Positions 38,351-49,658 of a stretch of 64,000 bases of DNA are shown one piece after another (positions within the stretch are counted from its first letter, which is position 1; every line of letters begins with the position of its first letter). The notes beneath the pieces are model-generated. The model saw nothing but the letters and a program-made list of their open reading frames with translations. It was not told the DNA's origin and did no database searches. The stretch is taken from NCBI GenBank assembly GCA_036245805.1, contig BTRK01000001.1, positions 15,128,001-15,192,000 on the forward strand, given 5' to 3'. This stretch comes from Pristionchus mayeri (taxonomy: Eukaryota > Nematoda > Chromadorea > Rhabditida > Neodiplogasteridae). A program made the translations under genes and the position numbers.

Positions 38351-41300
38351 TTAATTCGACCTCACCCTTCTGAAGTTCCTCGACATGAGCAGGACTGCTA
38401 AATTGGTCGCACTTGAGCATATTTGTATAGTTTCAAACAATGTAACTAAATTAATAAATAAATGGACAAGTTGAGGTAGAATAATACAATTTCTCGGAGA
38501 TTTATGAGAAGATTTTAAAATATTGATATCTCACTCAATTGATCCATATAATACGCCTGGAAATTGACCGAAAGTAGAGCACTCATAAAGTTGGCTAGTC
38601 CTGAAAGTCATCCATGATATAATCCACCTTTCTTTCATAGCTTACCTTGGGGTAATTCGGTGAGAAGCGTTATAATTGCAATTATAATCAATATTCTGGA
38701 AGTTCTCATAAATTCGAGATTTCTGAAAGTTCATACATGATAATTTCATTAATTTTGAACGTACTTCTTGAGACTCTGACCAGCCATTGTCGAGTGTGAT
38801 GTGTGAGTCTGTAATTGGCCCCGCTTTGTTTTATGTTTCGAAATTGTTTCCCTCACTCTATTCAATTCAAATATGAGAATTATCGTAGATAACAATAGAA
38901 GAAATGACGGTAGAGAATTATGAATGATACCACTCATAAAGTGATCGAGCCGATACAACTGAGATGGGCATTTTTAAAAACGCGTGCAAATTTATTTTTT
39001 TTTGTTGGTTTTTTTAAAAATTTTTTTTACACTAACCAAACAGTTATTGTCGTAGACATTTTGAGCCCACTTTGTTACCGGAATTGTCACTGATTTACCA
39101 AGCGGAGGTCCCCTGAAATAAAATGATCGTAAATATATAGAATCAAATTTGAAGAATAATGTGGTACGTACAATATGTACAGGGTGCGTAAAAAGTATGG
39201 CGACACATATTATGTATAATTTCTCGCGTACTATCAATCACTATGAATCCCGGTTGGGCCTCAATTTACCTGAGCATAATTGCTAAAAGATATTATTCTT
39301 AGTTTCCCACCAAGGAGCTCTGCCATTTAGGGGAGCGAAAATTTCCATTTGAATTTCATGTGACTTTGGCCCGCTACTCATTTTTCGCATAACATATGAT
39401 TACAAAAATTTGGATTAATATTACCTCACTATTTTAACTTTATTATAGAGAGAGACCATTCCACATTGGAATGCTCTTGAGTAGCAAGTGCTCACTTATT
39501 AGGGAACGAAATATCAACTTAACGAACTCATACTTTGATGATGACACAAAAACTTGAAAAGTGGCATTTTCAGTTTTCATATTCAGCATGCTTATTTCTT
39601 GACATAAGCATGAATCACGTATTAAACGGTCGAATTACGAATTTTGACAGCATCAAATTGAATGAAAACAAGGAAAAAAATTTCCAAATATAGCTGATGT
39701 GGCCACTTGGGAGAGATTCGAACAATCTGCAGATCCAGGTTCCCAATCCCGAAGTACACTGCATGCATGATTACGCTCCTGAGTGGCTGAGTATCATATA
39801 AAATATAATGCGAATATTATAACTTTCAACATTAGTGAAATCAACTTCTGAGTACAAAAAAATGTTTTTCGAGGGCCGTACCTAGGAAAGCCATTTAAAA
39901 ATTTGTGCTGATGTAGAACGTAGCCCACGAATTGAGTGAGTCACATATTTACACTCATCTATTGTCCTACTTATCAGAAAAAAATATGTGAATGCTCAAC
40001 CTCTATTTCTGGTATAATTAGGCAGTAAAGACTCCGTCGCATTTAGTATGGTAAAAAACACCACTTTTTATGCGCCATTTATTTAACACTTACTAAGAAG
40101 CTGTTAAGAATATTATAACGTCATTTATACGTTGCTTAGTTAAGTGTCTGAGGAACATAGTTTAACAAATTGAGATATTTTGGAACATTGCATTTCGAGT
40201 AGGATGCAATTGATTTTGTCACCATACTTTTTACGCACCCTGTATAACGATTAAAACATGTAGGTTGGTCAAGTGAGGAATCAGAAAAGTCCCTTTGAGT
40301 TGCTTACACCCTCCCTCTAATGGGAAAAGGGCTTGGCTGGCAGAAAAACTAAAATGAAGTTCGGTAGTGTGTAATGTTGTTTATATTTTTGGGCATAAAT
40401 ACGCCTCAATCATTGACATCCAATCCCTGATTCCCAGTCATTAGATCGCTCATGAAGTTTATTCTATCGAATTTTCAGATTTAAAAAAATGTATAAACTA
40501 TTTACAATATGTTAAAAAAATACTCACTCGTTCTCGCAGTATTCGTCTACAGAAGTAGGGCCGATAACAGTAGCCATCCATGAAGGAACACTAGCACCAA
40601 CTGACAGAATGGCGGCTGTTGCTGATGCACCGGCCATCATTGCATAGGAAACCTGTCAATGTCGAATTGTGAAAATGTGAATGGCATTTTAAATATTGTT
40701 AATATTGCAAAAAAAAGGTCTGCGCCTTAAAGTTCCCTTTCGACCGAACCACGCATAGCCTCAATGACGTGAGAATCACTGAAATCCGATTTTTTCGAAT
40801 CAAGAATGCTTTGCTAACCTGTGCTCGAAGTATACGTGGCTCGAAATGGAGTCCACGAAACAATTGCTATTAATGAGTGGAGTGCTAATGAATACGTCAT
40901 CGTTTCAACGCTGAAATTGTCGATGTCGAGGCGATTCAGATAAGGTGCATTTTCCCACAATCCTTCTCTCGCTCTCATGTGAGAAAGGTTTATGCGTTCG
41001 TGAACAAAGTTTTCACGAATGAGCACACCGGAATGATTCCCGTTTAATTTTCCGTGTTCTCATCGTTGCTGGTAACGGGATGTCGGCTGAGAACTATTAC
41101 GTCATACCTCCTTTGAAATATCAAAGGCGCCATGACGTCATAACCGACACACCAGTGTCCTGGCAACACAACTATATTGCTATTATTACCTACACTCTAA
41201 TGAATTACTCCGATATTCCAAGGACATTCTGATGAGCAGAGGGATAACCACTTCGATGCACATTAGTGACATGAGGAAATTGAAAGGGTTTCGTAGTTCC

Positions 41301-41903
41301 TTCCTACAATAAGTGTTAACAATTTAGCTTTTTTCAAGAAAATAAAAGATACGTTAGAAGCACGCAGGCACTCAGAATGTTCGCAACGATGGCAAACGGT
41401 GAAAAATATAACATCACATTGTTGTATGCAATATACGCAACATCGTCTATTTGCCTGAAATTATATTTTATGCACTTATTGAGTATTGTCATTCTGTTTC
41501 GAACGATTCATAGTGTAAATTGTAAACGAAATGTTGACACTCACCAAAACACTTCGATGACCTCTTCCGAGTAGGTGATGTTGAAGATGGAGAATCCAGG
41601 ACATTTACGGTCATAATTGAACATTACTTTTGGAGAATGGCCCTAAATTTATATTTATAGACAACATAATCTGAGGCCTTAATCTATTTCTTCCCCATAG
41701 TATCGACGAGAGACAACGGGAAATTAAGATAGTAAAAAATAACAACAAATCCAAATAATACGCAAGACGAGAAGGAATCAACTATCAAACTCTCGGCAAA
41801 TGTGAAATGGGCAGCACATTGGCGTAATCCTCACATGCTTCTTCCAGTTTCCGCTTGCACACGACCACGTAGCGGCTTTCAATTCACATCCCGCTACGAA
41901 TTT
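38351..41903 (-). CDS. Srw-like peptide-receptor family GPCR (5' end not placed)
   Basis: Exons on the minus strand: 41835-41903 (GNWKKH end), 41556-41640, 41352-41458, 41190-41293, 40812-40912, 40726-40771, 40521-40652, 39039-39115, 38762-38962, 38652-38735, 38537-38609 and a last exon ending TAA 38351-38353; edges are approximate. They join in phase when the 40726 exon is spliced at a GC donor (AAG|GCGCAG). The extracellular N-terminus has Cys and an NIT site; TM1 is FAIVANILSACVLL; the TM3-end has TSLRLCVVRSKGN; then MRTSRILIIIAIITLLTEL (TM6) and a final VLLMSRNFRR, matching the MS-x-x-R end of TM7 in Srw and related peptide receptors. TM7 itself looks short, so one small exon may be missed. 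Confidence 0.75.
39180..40242. mobile_element. TA-flanked, non-autonomous DNA transposon, 1.06 kb
   Basis: Termini CAGGGTGCGTAAAAAGTATG (left) and its near-exact complement (right), each flanked by TA (39178-39179 and 40243-40244), as in Tc1/mariner-type insertions. I find no transposase frame. It occupies an intron of the Srw-like gene. A tRNA-like stretch (GATTCGAACAATCTGCAG) lies near 39715. Confidence 0.8.
41082..41149. repeat. GTCGGCTGAGAACTAT palindrome
   Basis: Imperfect inverted repeat of about 68 bases in an Srw-gene intron; same family as the copies at 14138, 24570 and 38276. Confidence 0.7.
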
Positions 41904-43372
41904 CTGAAAATTCGTATAAGCATAATCTAATCTTGTATTTCTGAGAAATCTGGAAGAACAAATGTTAATTCGTGCAATGAAATTAGGGTGTGAACGCATA
42001 CAGCCGATAGAAGAACGAGTGCAATATATGGTTCCACTCTTAAACCACTTATTGCATATCGTACATGTTAGAAAAATCGGAACGGCCACCGATCCGCACC
42101 GGGTAAATTTCACTTTTCGGAGTAATTGTGAATACGCAAATATGGAAGCTGTGATTGTGCTCATAATTTTTATCATGGTCGATTTGCCGGAATCTACCCG
42201 GATATGTTCGGTCAATTATGGCTAGAAATCGATAAATCGTAAGCAAAAAATAATGGTGCGATTACGGTATCTTATAAACCTCACCAAGCTCGGTGAGCTT
42301 TCCCAAATACCGTAATCGCACCAAAATGTTGTGTAGTTGATTTATCGATTTCTTGCCATAATTGACCGGACATATCCGGGTAGATTCCGGCAAATCGACC
42401 ATGATAAAAATTATGAGCACAATGCCAGCTTCCAAATTTGCGTATTCGCATTTACTCCGAAAAGTGAAATTTACCCGGTGCGGCTCGGTGGCCGTTCCGA
42501 TTTTTCTAACATGTACGTTATTTCCAGTTGGCAATAACGAGTTAGAAAAATTAAACAATTCGATGAAGAAGCACGATTTTGATATTTGAGCATTGAAATG
42601 GTTTTGAAACATCATTATATTATGAGAGCTTTTTGGTTAAACAGTTATTTAGAAAAGGCGTCATAAACATTGATCATCAATTCCGTCCCCCTTCCACCTT
42701 TCCTGGTCGTGTTACACTGACCAACAACTCTCGCTATGCTCAGCCTTTGCCAGCTGGCAGCAATGGGGAACAAAAAGACGTGCGTCTCGCTCCTTCCTTT
42801 CCCCAATTTCATCATAACTCAATTATCATCCATGGTTCCAATAGTCGACCATGCATCTTGTCAGCATCCACCAATTCCTCAACCTGAATCATCACGGATG
42901 TTGTGCGTTTCAGAGTTTTGTCATCTATCGTCTCCAAAATATCGCGGGCACACTTCTTTCGCAATGGGGGAACATTGTCGGCACACAAACTCTATCTCGA
43001 TCTACTTCTGCATCTTTCTCTTGTTTTCTCTGCATTCTCCCTAGTTCTTTCCATCTCTTTCATGCTCTCGCTCCTTCCTCCACCTCTCCTCTCTTTCGCT
43101 TCTCTCACGCACTCGAATGCCCTCAAAAACACGCGGAAAAGTCACTCTTACCCTCACTCGAACTGGGCTGTCGATAGGGAACGCCTACTCGTTATTTTCT
43201 TTCCATCACTAGTAGTAGCACATTACTATCATGTGTCGTTGTCGATGTGCTAGGAATTATCGCACTTATTTTTAACATGAAATGTTGAAGGAGCTTGATA
43301 ACATACCAAAAAATTGATTACTCGAGCGAGTATAAAACGTCATTTGAGATTTTATTCCACAGATGAACGGCT
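41904..43372. other. Intergenic between divergent genes, with a foldback element
   Basis: Contains the 42056-42522 foldback, then a pyrimidine-rich stretch (CT runs near 43000-43120). A TATAAAA-like box lies at 43331 and a TTATTCCACAG acceptor directly precedes the next ATG. Confidence 0.45.
42056..42522. repeat. Foldback element, 467 bp
   Basis: Arms of about 200 bases starting TCGTACATGTTAGAAAAATC and ending with the complement meet at a central AGCTCGGTGAGCT. Both arms give the same fortuitous reading frame, so open frames here are not genes. Confidence 0.85.
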
Positions 43373-46300
43373 CGTCTCCTAATTCCTCACAATCCATGAA
43401 TACGCTTGAATTATTTCGCGAGGAGCGCATTGGTGACGCAAAGGTAGCAATTTTTATACAATTGTCGTACCGATTAGGTCGTAGCCCTAATTCATACTGG
43501 CAACAAGATTGAACAATTCGTTAATTGTGACGCTACTATTACAAATTCTGCATTTTCCGTCCCTTGATTTCCAGGAATCCACGAATAAATTACTCTATTC
43601 AGGTGCTCGTCGCTAAACATGACATCGATGTTTTCTCTGTTGCCCGAGCACTCGCCAAAACCAGCAAAGTAGATATTTTGATCTTTGATCTTTGATATTT
43701 ATTTTCTACCATAATTACTGCAGGATAATGACGATGCATTCATGTTCTATAACCTGGACGCAGTCAGGGATAGATTCAAACTATGGAAGCGGGAGCTTCC
43801 GAATGTCGAGGTTTGATCTTCGATCCTATTGGTCCATGTCTTGACAATTTCGCCGAAAGAATTTCACTTTTTTACACGTGAATGCTCATTTGTTCCTGTG
43901 ATCACTCCATAGAGCGATCCTGGGTACAAAATGATCAACGTCATAAATCATAATAGTGCCCCTTTTGTCCCTCTTGCACCTGCTCATGGTCATCTTGTAC
44001 CCGATCAGGGTCCTTTTGCACCGACTTTGTTCCTGTTGTTCACGATGTTGTTCCTATTGTTCCGGACTCTGAACCCCCTGCCGAACCTCCTGCCGAGGTT
44101 ATTTTGTCCCTGATTTTGAACCTGTTGTCCCCGGGATCGCTCGTTCGAGTGTGAACAATAGAAACATAATCGGGAACAAAACACACTTGATTTGGGTTGT
44201 TGACAGGAAACCTAACGCTTCGTAAGTACACTCTTGCTCGCGTAAGCCCTCGTTGTACCTTTCTTTGCCTTATCGTCCTTTCAGCTTATCAGAGTAACAA
44301 GTGATCGTTCAAATAGTTCATACATTCGCAGCCTTTCTACGCGCTGAAGAGCAACAGTAACGCGACGTTGGTACGAACCCTGGCTGCGCTTGGCACGGGA
44401 TTTGAGTGCGCGTCCCGGGAGGAAATCGACATTGTGAGTGGTAATGTAGTCGAACAAAAATACCTGTAGAATCCGCTATCACGCCGTCGAAACATCACAT
44501 GCAAACTAGTCTCTACTTTCTTTTCGTGGCGGAATTCGTGACAGGTTATCAAGAACTGAGAGACAACGGATTCTAGAGTACTAATCAAATCAACAAAACA
44601 CATACATAAACCCGAAAAAAACAAACTAATGAATGCATTCAGATAATTTGCAACTGGACTCTATAGAGTTCAAATAGCTCATCAAATTCACAAAGCCCAG
44701 GTACTTCAAGCTGGCGTGGCTCCAGAGCGGATCATCTTCGCGCATCCGTGCAAGCCGCGAGCGTACGTGGCTCACGCGTCGGCTGCGGGCGTCACGCGTA
44801 TGACCTTCGACAGCGCTGAGGAACTGGATAAGATCGCAGCTAACCATGAGCGACCGGAGTGTGTGATTTGCATAGATCTCATAGGCAATGTGCTCAGTTT
44901 CTGACAATAATGTTATGCAAATATACCACTTATCATTCCTAGATCTATATGACACTTAAAAAGAATCCGAGCTATTCAGGCTCATTCTTCGAATCGCGAC
45001 GTCCGATCCGACGGCGAGAAATCAATTGAGCCGCAAGTTTGGAGCTCACCACCATGAGGTTTTGACGCAGTACATCGGACAATCAGCGTTGATCAATTAG
45101 TGACTAGTCTTGATTTTACGCCTAGCCGCTTGATAGTGGATTGCGAACAGAATCGAAAGATCACGTTGTGCAAGATTGCTGTCGCTTATGCAAGAGTGCT
45201 CGGACTACGGGTCATACTGGAGATAAGAGTATTAGGAACACACCTTTTGCACATCAGCACCAGAATAGCCTAGTCGGAAGTGTACCCGAGTTTGTTTCGA
45301 CTGGAATTTTTTTAAAATTTTGGCGTTGCGCTCGCAAGGGCATGTCGACAAAGGTATGCGGAGTATGTGTGCTACAATTTACTTTCAGATTGCTCCCCAA
45401 TTGCTCAAACGCGCAGCAGAGATTGGCATGCCCGTAGTTGGCGTGAGGTGAACGCATTGTTTATCTTGCCGATGCTCTCTAACATAAACTACACCAACCA
45501 AATGATGTTCATATATATTTTTTTAAATATTAAAACTGAAGTTTTCACGTGGGTAGTGGATGCAACGACCCTTCGGCGTATCACTTGGCTATTCACCACA
45601 TAAAGTGAGATATGTTATTTCATATAATATGGCATTTGCAACTTACTGTCGCTTTATTTCTTTACACCATGTCAGGAAATGTAATACACAATTTGTTCAG
45701 GACACTCTTCGAAATCGGAACGTCACTCGGTCACAAAATGGAAATCGTCGATGTGGGCGGGGGATTCCCAGGAAAAGAAGATCAATCAGCGGCTTTTTTT
45801 GAAAGGGTGAGCTACAAGTTAGTAATGAGTTATGTACTCGCTAAGATGGCAATCTGAAGAGTAATTTCATCTGAACAGCTGAACGAAAACATCTCAGATT
45901 GCCGAGGTTATTCGTTCCGCACTCTCCGAATTCTTTCCCGATCCCAGCAACGTTCGCTTTGTTGCTGAACCGGGGAGGTGAGCGGCGATTTCAGAGAATA
46001 ATAATCTTTCTGAATCTCACAGCTTCTATTCACTATTTATTAAAACGAAATTGTTCAGTTTATCCTATATATCTCATTAAATTGGATGATTATGATTGAG
46101 TCCTCCCCTCAGATTCTTCGCGACGAAAGCCTGCTCGGTAGTGGCGACTGTGACCACGCGTACGGCCGTGTCTGCAGAGAGAATCACTGAGAAGCGTAAG
46201 CCAATTATTAGGTTGTGAAAAAAGTAATTGTAGATTTGGAACATGATGTTTGAGCACGCCTAAAATTCTTTTCATTTATGATCTCAAGCTGGCTCAATAG

Positions 46301-48316
46301 CATATAGTAGGGGTATACTTGGTCAATATATTTTTGTATTCCAATCGCTTCTTGCTTTTAGGATACCCGGCAAATCCAAGTTTTGACAAATGTGATATTT
46401 TCACTCTTTTCTAAAAATATTTCCCGTCTCTCGTATTTTGTCGGAGAAAAGGGCTGTACACTTTCATATAGTGTAGTGAGAAGCACATGTGCAGTTCTTT
46501 CGAAAAATAGGTCTAACGCCGCTCCTGCTTCAACATAGCACGATTTACACATCACTGAATTAATACCTCAGCTAATAAACACTTATCAAGCGATAACGTT
46601 TCCTGCTTCGAGGTTCAATCAGACTGGTTTCTAGATAAGTGCGCTTCCTTGATACATTATGGTGCTACATACCACAGAGAAACATTTAAACTCATCCCTT
46701 CTCTACTTGTAGAAAACATAGATTTTCAGTTTTGATGAATGCAGGCCAATATTGTCAAATTTTCGACTTTCGGTATACGGTGAATGAATAAATTTCCTCA
46801 AAAGGGAGCTATCCCCTGACTTTGCCCAGTCGTCTACTGATACATAAAGAGTAGCTTTAACAGTTAACCACAAAAGTTAGGGCTTTTCACCAACACTGGA
46901 AAATGGAAGACTTGCAATATACGAATTTCGATGTTCAAATTTAATAGTCGGGATGATGAATGTTACATGTTTTGCTAGAAGTATTGTATGCCCACCTAAA
47001 TACAATTTTAAATTAACCATGGAAAGTCAATAGTTACGGATGCACGGTAAAAATAATTATTTCTGTTGATGTACAGTTAAAAAATGAGTGTATTTTCTGA
47101 CAGGCCATTCGGAGCGGACCAGGTTCACATGTTGCACTGTGATATCCGTATGCCATACTTTTCGCACGTGACGTAATATTTGCCCTATCCTAACTTTCCA
47201 TGGATTGCTGGACCTAAACTTACTCAGTAAAACATTTTGTCGATGTAGCTTTGTCTTCATGCTGTGGTCTCAATACCAATTGGATAGGCTCGAACCTACG
47301 CGCGATAGGAAGGGTATCCAAGCACTCAACGAGCACAAGTAACAATATGATATTCAGGCGGCAACCAAAGACGGGGTATTACAGAATCGAAAATTTAAAA
47401 ATCTACAATTACTTTTTTCACAACCTGATACATTTGTTTGCAGAATGGAATACTAATTGCATAAATGCATGTGAGATCTTTGGCCCATGCTAGGTCATGT
47501 ATTCTTGCCATATTTAAATAATGAGGAATCGTCTGACTCTCTCCATACCACACGATCTCTCGTCGATTAGCGTGAACGAGAGAGTGTATGATATGGAGAG
47601 AGCGAGACAATTGCTCTAGAATAATCGGAAATCAATTTTTTCAGCAGAAGATGCGGTGAAGAAGGGCTTCATGTACTACATCAACGATGGCGTCTTCGGC
47701 AGCTTCCGCTCGTTCGGAGTGTTCGCAAAACAAAAACAGAATGGAAGACCACTCTTTGTGAGGAAGCCAGTATGCTATGCCGTAGAATTTAAAATATTCC
47801 GGGGAAAACATAGTTTCCGTAAAGGTGGATGAGTTTTTTCTGTAATATTTTCACCTTTTTCAGGACCAGGAAGGCGAACTATATCCGTCGATCATCTGGG
47901 GACCTACGTGCGACGCCCTGGATAGGCTCGAGGCAGGAGATAATTACGATATTATTGAAAATATCCATTTCAAACAAAACGTCGCAATTGACAAGCTCAA
48001 TTTATCGTTCAAAATTTGGAAATGTTTAAATTACAGGAAAACAAAATGATGAGGATGCTGAACGTTGGTGATCGAATAGTATACGAGGTATTGTAGTTGA
48101 TAAAAAAATTCCGATAATGAACACTTTTTAATTTTAGAACATGGGTGCGTATACCACTTCGATCTCTACAACCTTCAACGGATTTCCGCGACCCGTTAAT
48201 ATTTACGTCATTGGAGAACGCACATGGTACGTTGCCGGTTTGAAAATCTCTGCTTAATGAAGTTAAAATCATGTACACATTACAGGAATGACCTTGGCTT
48301 GGAATACTCCCTGTGA
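43373..48316 (+). CDS. Ornithine-decarboxylase-like protein lacking the catalytic cysteine (possible antizyme-inhibitor-like paralogue)
   Basis: PLP fold-III family, normally converting ornithine to putrescine in the cytosol. Start at 43373 (MNGSSPNSSQSMN...). About fourteen exons join in phase. Conserved: the PLP lysine in FYALKSN, HVGSGCNDP, the glycine loop GGGFPG, EPGR, the C-terminal WGPTCD and ENMGAY. At the position of the active-site cysteine (normally GSFNC) this protein reads GSFRS, so cysteine is replaced by serine. That argues against normal decarboxylase activity and fits an antizyme-inhibitor-like or regulatory role. After LDRLE the exon can run on about 16 codons, or use a GC donor that restores the usual spacing to the next exon. 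One intron holds a 1.2 kb mariner-like element. Stop TGA at 48314-48316. Confidence 0.85.
43912..44143. repeat. Element with GAGCGATCC ends, low-complexity core
   Basis: Imperfect terminal inverted repeats GAGCGATCCTGGG and CCCGGGATCGCTC flank about 200 bases built of degenerate short units (CCTGTTGTTC- and CCTGCCGA-like). In an ODC-like-gene intron. Confidence 0.5.
46208..47428. mobile_element. Mariner-type non-autonomous element, 1.22 kb
   Basis: Left end TTAGGTTGTGAAAAAAGTAA and right end CTTTTTTCACAACCTGA form inverted termini, each flanked by TA. The start TTAGGTTG is typical of mariner elements. I see no intact transposase. It lies in the long intron of the ODC-like gene. Confidence 0.75.
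47523..47618. repeat. CAATCGTCTGAC-type palindrome
   Basis: Imperfect inverted repeat (GAATCGTCTGACTCTCTCCA against GGAGAGAGCGAGACAATTGC); a diverged relative of the palindrome at 21026-21116, likewise just before a coding exon. Confidence 0.75.
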
Positions 48317-49098
48317 ACAATGCTCAATGTGCTGGTCTCATAATCATTCAACGCATTCAATGCAAACATCATTGATGGAATATATTATTTGGATTTGTCA
48401 TATGTGAATCATATTTCCCTTTTCTACTATGCCTGAGCTAGATCAATTTATGATTGTTTGTATTCCTTTAACTGGTTACTACCGAATAAATGTTTAATGA
48501 ATAAATCTTCTGAATTTAAATCCATCTGTGAAGTGAAAAAAACGAGGGTACTGTTTTCGGAAATATTTCCTCCCAGATTGAAGCAAATCTACATTCTAAA
48601 GCCAAAAAATTAACAAAATCGTAATACACAAAAATCTAGAAAATAATATGTTTTCTAGATTCTTCTCTGAAAATAATTGTATTCTCTCAGAAAGTTAATT
48701 TCCCGTCACTTCTTCAGATAAACAAGTAGGTTTTTTTCACTGTTGTTTACACATCTATCCTGTCCCGTGCTGACTTGCAAATGGGGGATGTTGACATGGC
48801 CAAACAGAGGAGAAATGAGTTCACCTTTTCTCTAGCACAAAATATACATAGGCCTTCTAACTCTGGAGAAGAACACTCGGTTCCTCTTTCTCATCAATAT
48901 TGTCTGCTTCCCTCATTCACAATCTCATCAATTTCATGTTTTTGCTCAGCCTATCTGCTTACCGTTCTTCCCTTTCCGATGGAGAAATACTTAACTGTCC
49001 CTAAACGATAGTCAAGATCATTTGTAATTGAACACTTTTTGTTCTCGTGACCTACTGTCACTCATTCAATTTCACTGATGTATGAGTTCATTATGCAG
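48317..49098. other. Intergenic
   Basis: An AATAAA-type signal follows the ODC-like stop (near 48484). The frame at 48775-49011 has no support. No gene seen. Confidence 0.4.
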
Positions 49099-49658
49099 AT
49101 GGCCCATTCGTTACACACAGCAAGGCTCATGCCGAGTGCCTCGGAACTAGATCATCCCATTCAGGTCAGATGATGATTCAAAAAGAAATATTCAAGTTTC
49201 TGAAACCCGAAACATTAAAATATGAAAATCTGGCACAATCCCTTGGTTTTTACTTCAGCAATTCACTCCCAGCTCTACTTCTGGAAACGGAAAACACGAT
49301 GCATCCACTTACGCAAAGGTAAGATGTGAGTTGATGATAGATCAAAGATCACATCAGGATCATGACAAATCGGATGCAAGAAGAGAAATGTTGTTGAATA
49401 TCGGCGCTCTCGACAATGCTCGGTTTTGTAAGTTTTTTTCACGTCGATTTATATATGAACATCATTAATCTAAATAATTAATTGTCATTTGTTCAATCAT
49501 CTAGTTACCTGAAATTTTGAATTGAGTTATTTTCTTCCGCATTAGGCCTCACTTCATTGGTATATTTACCAACCCACTAAACTAAATATATTTCAGGCTT
49601 CACTTTCGGTTCTGGTCTGGCTGCATCCACTGCTGTAACAAACAGAATGCGGAAATGA
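49099..49658 (+). CDS. Small protein of unknown function (about 85 residues)
   Basis: Exons 49099-49164, 49259-49321, 49358-49427 (edges approximate) and 49597-49658 join in phase. The ATG follows a TTATGCAG acceptor. The protein is hydrophilic, then ends with a small glycine/alanine-rich hydrophobic stretch (FTFGSGLAASTAVTNRMRK). No family recognised. Its last exon is entirely antisense to the last coding exon of the minus-strand gene at 49577, so the two genes meet tail to tail with overlapping coding sequence. Confidence 0.6.

Noticed and set aside
41778..42589. Two similar long frames on opposite strands (41778-42215 and 42362-42589)
   Set aside because: They are the two arms of one foldback element; the shared peptide reflects the inverted repeat, not a gene pair. 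The real exon there is 41835-41903.
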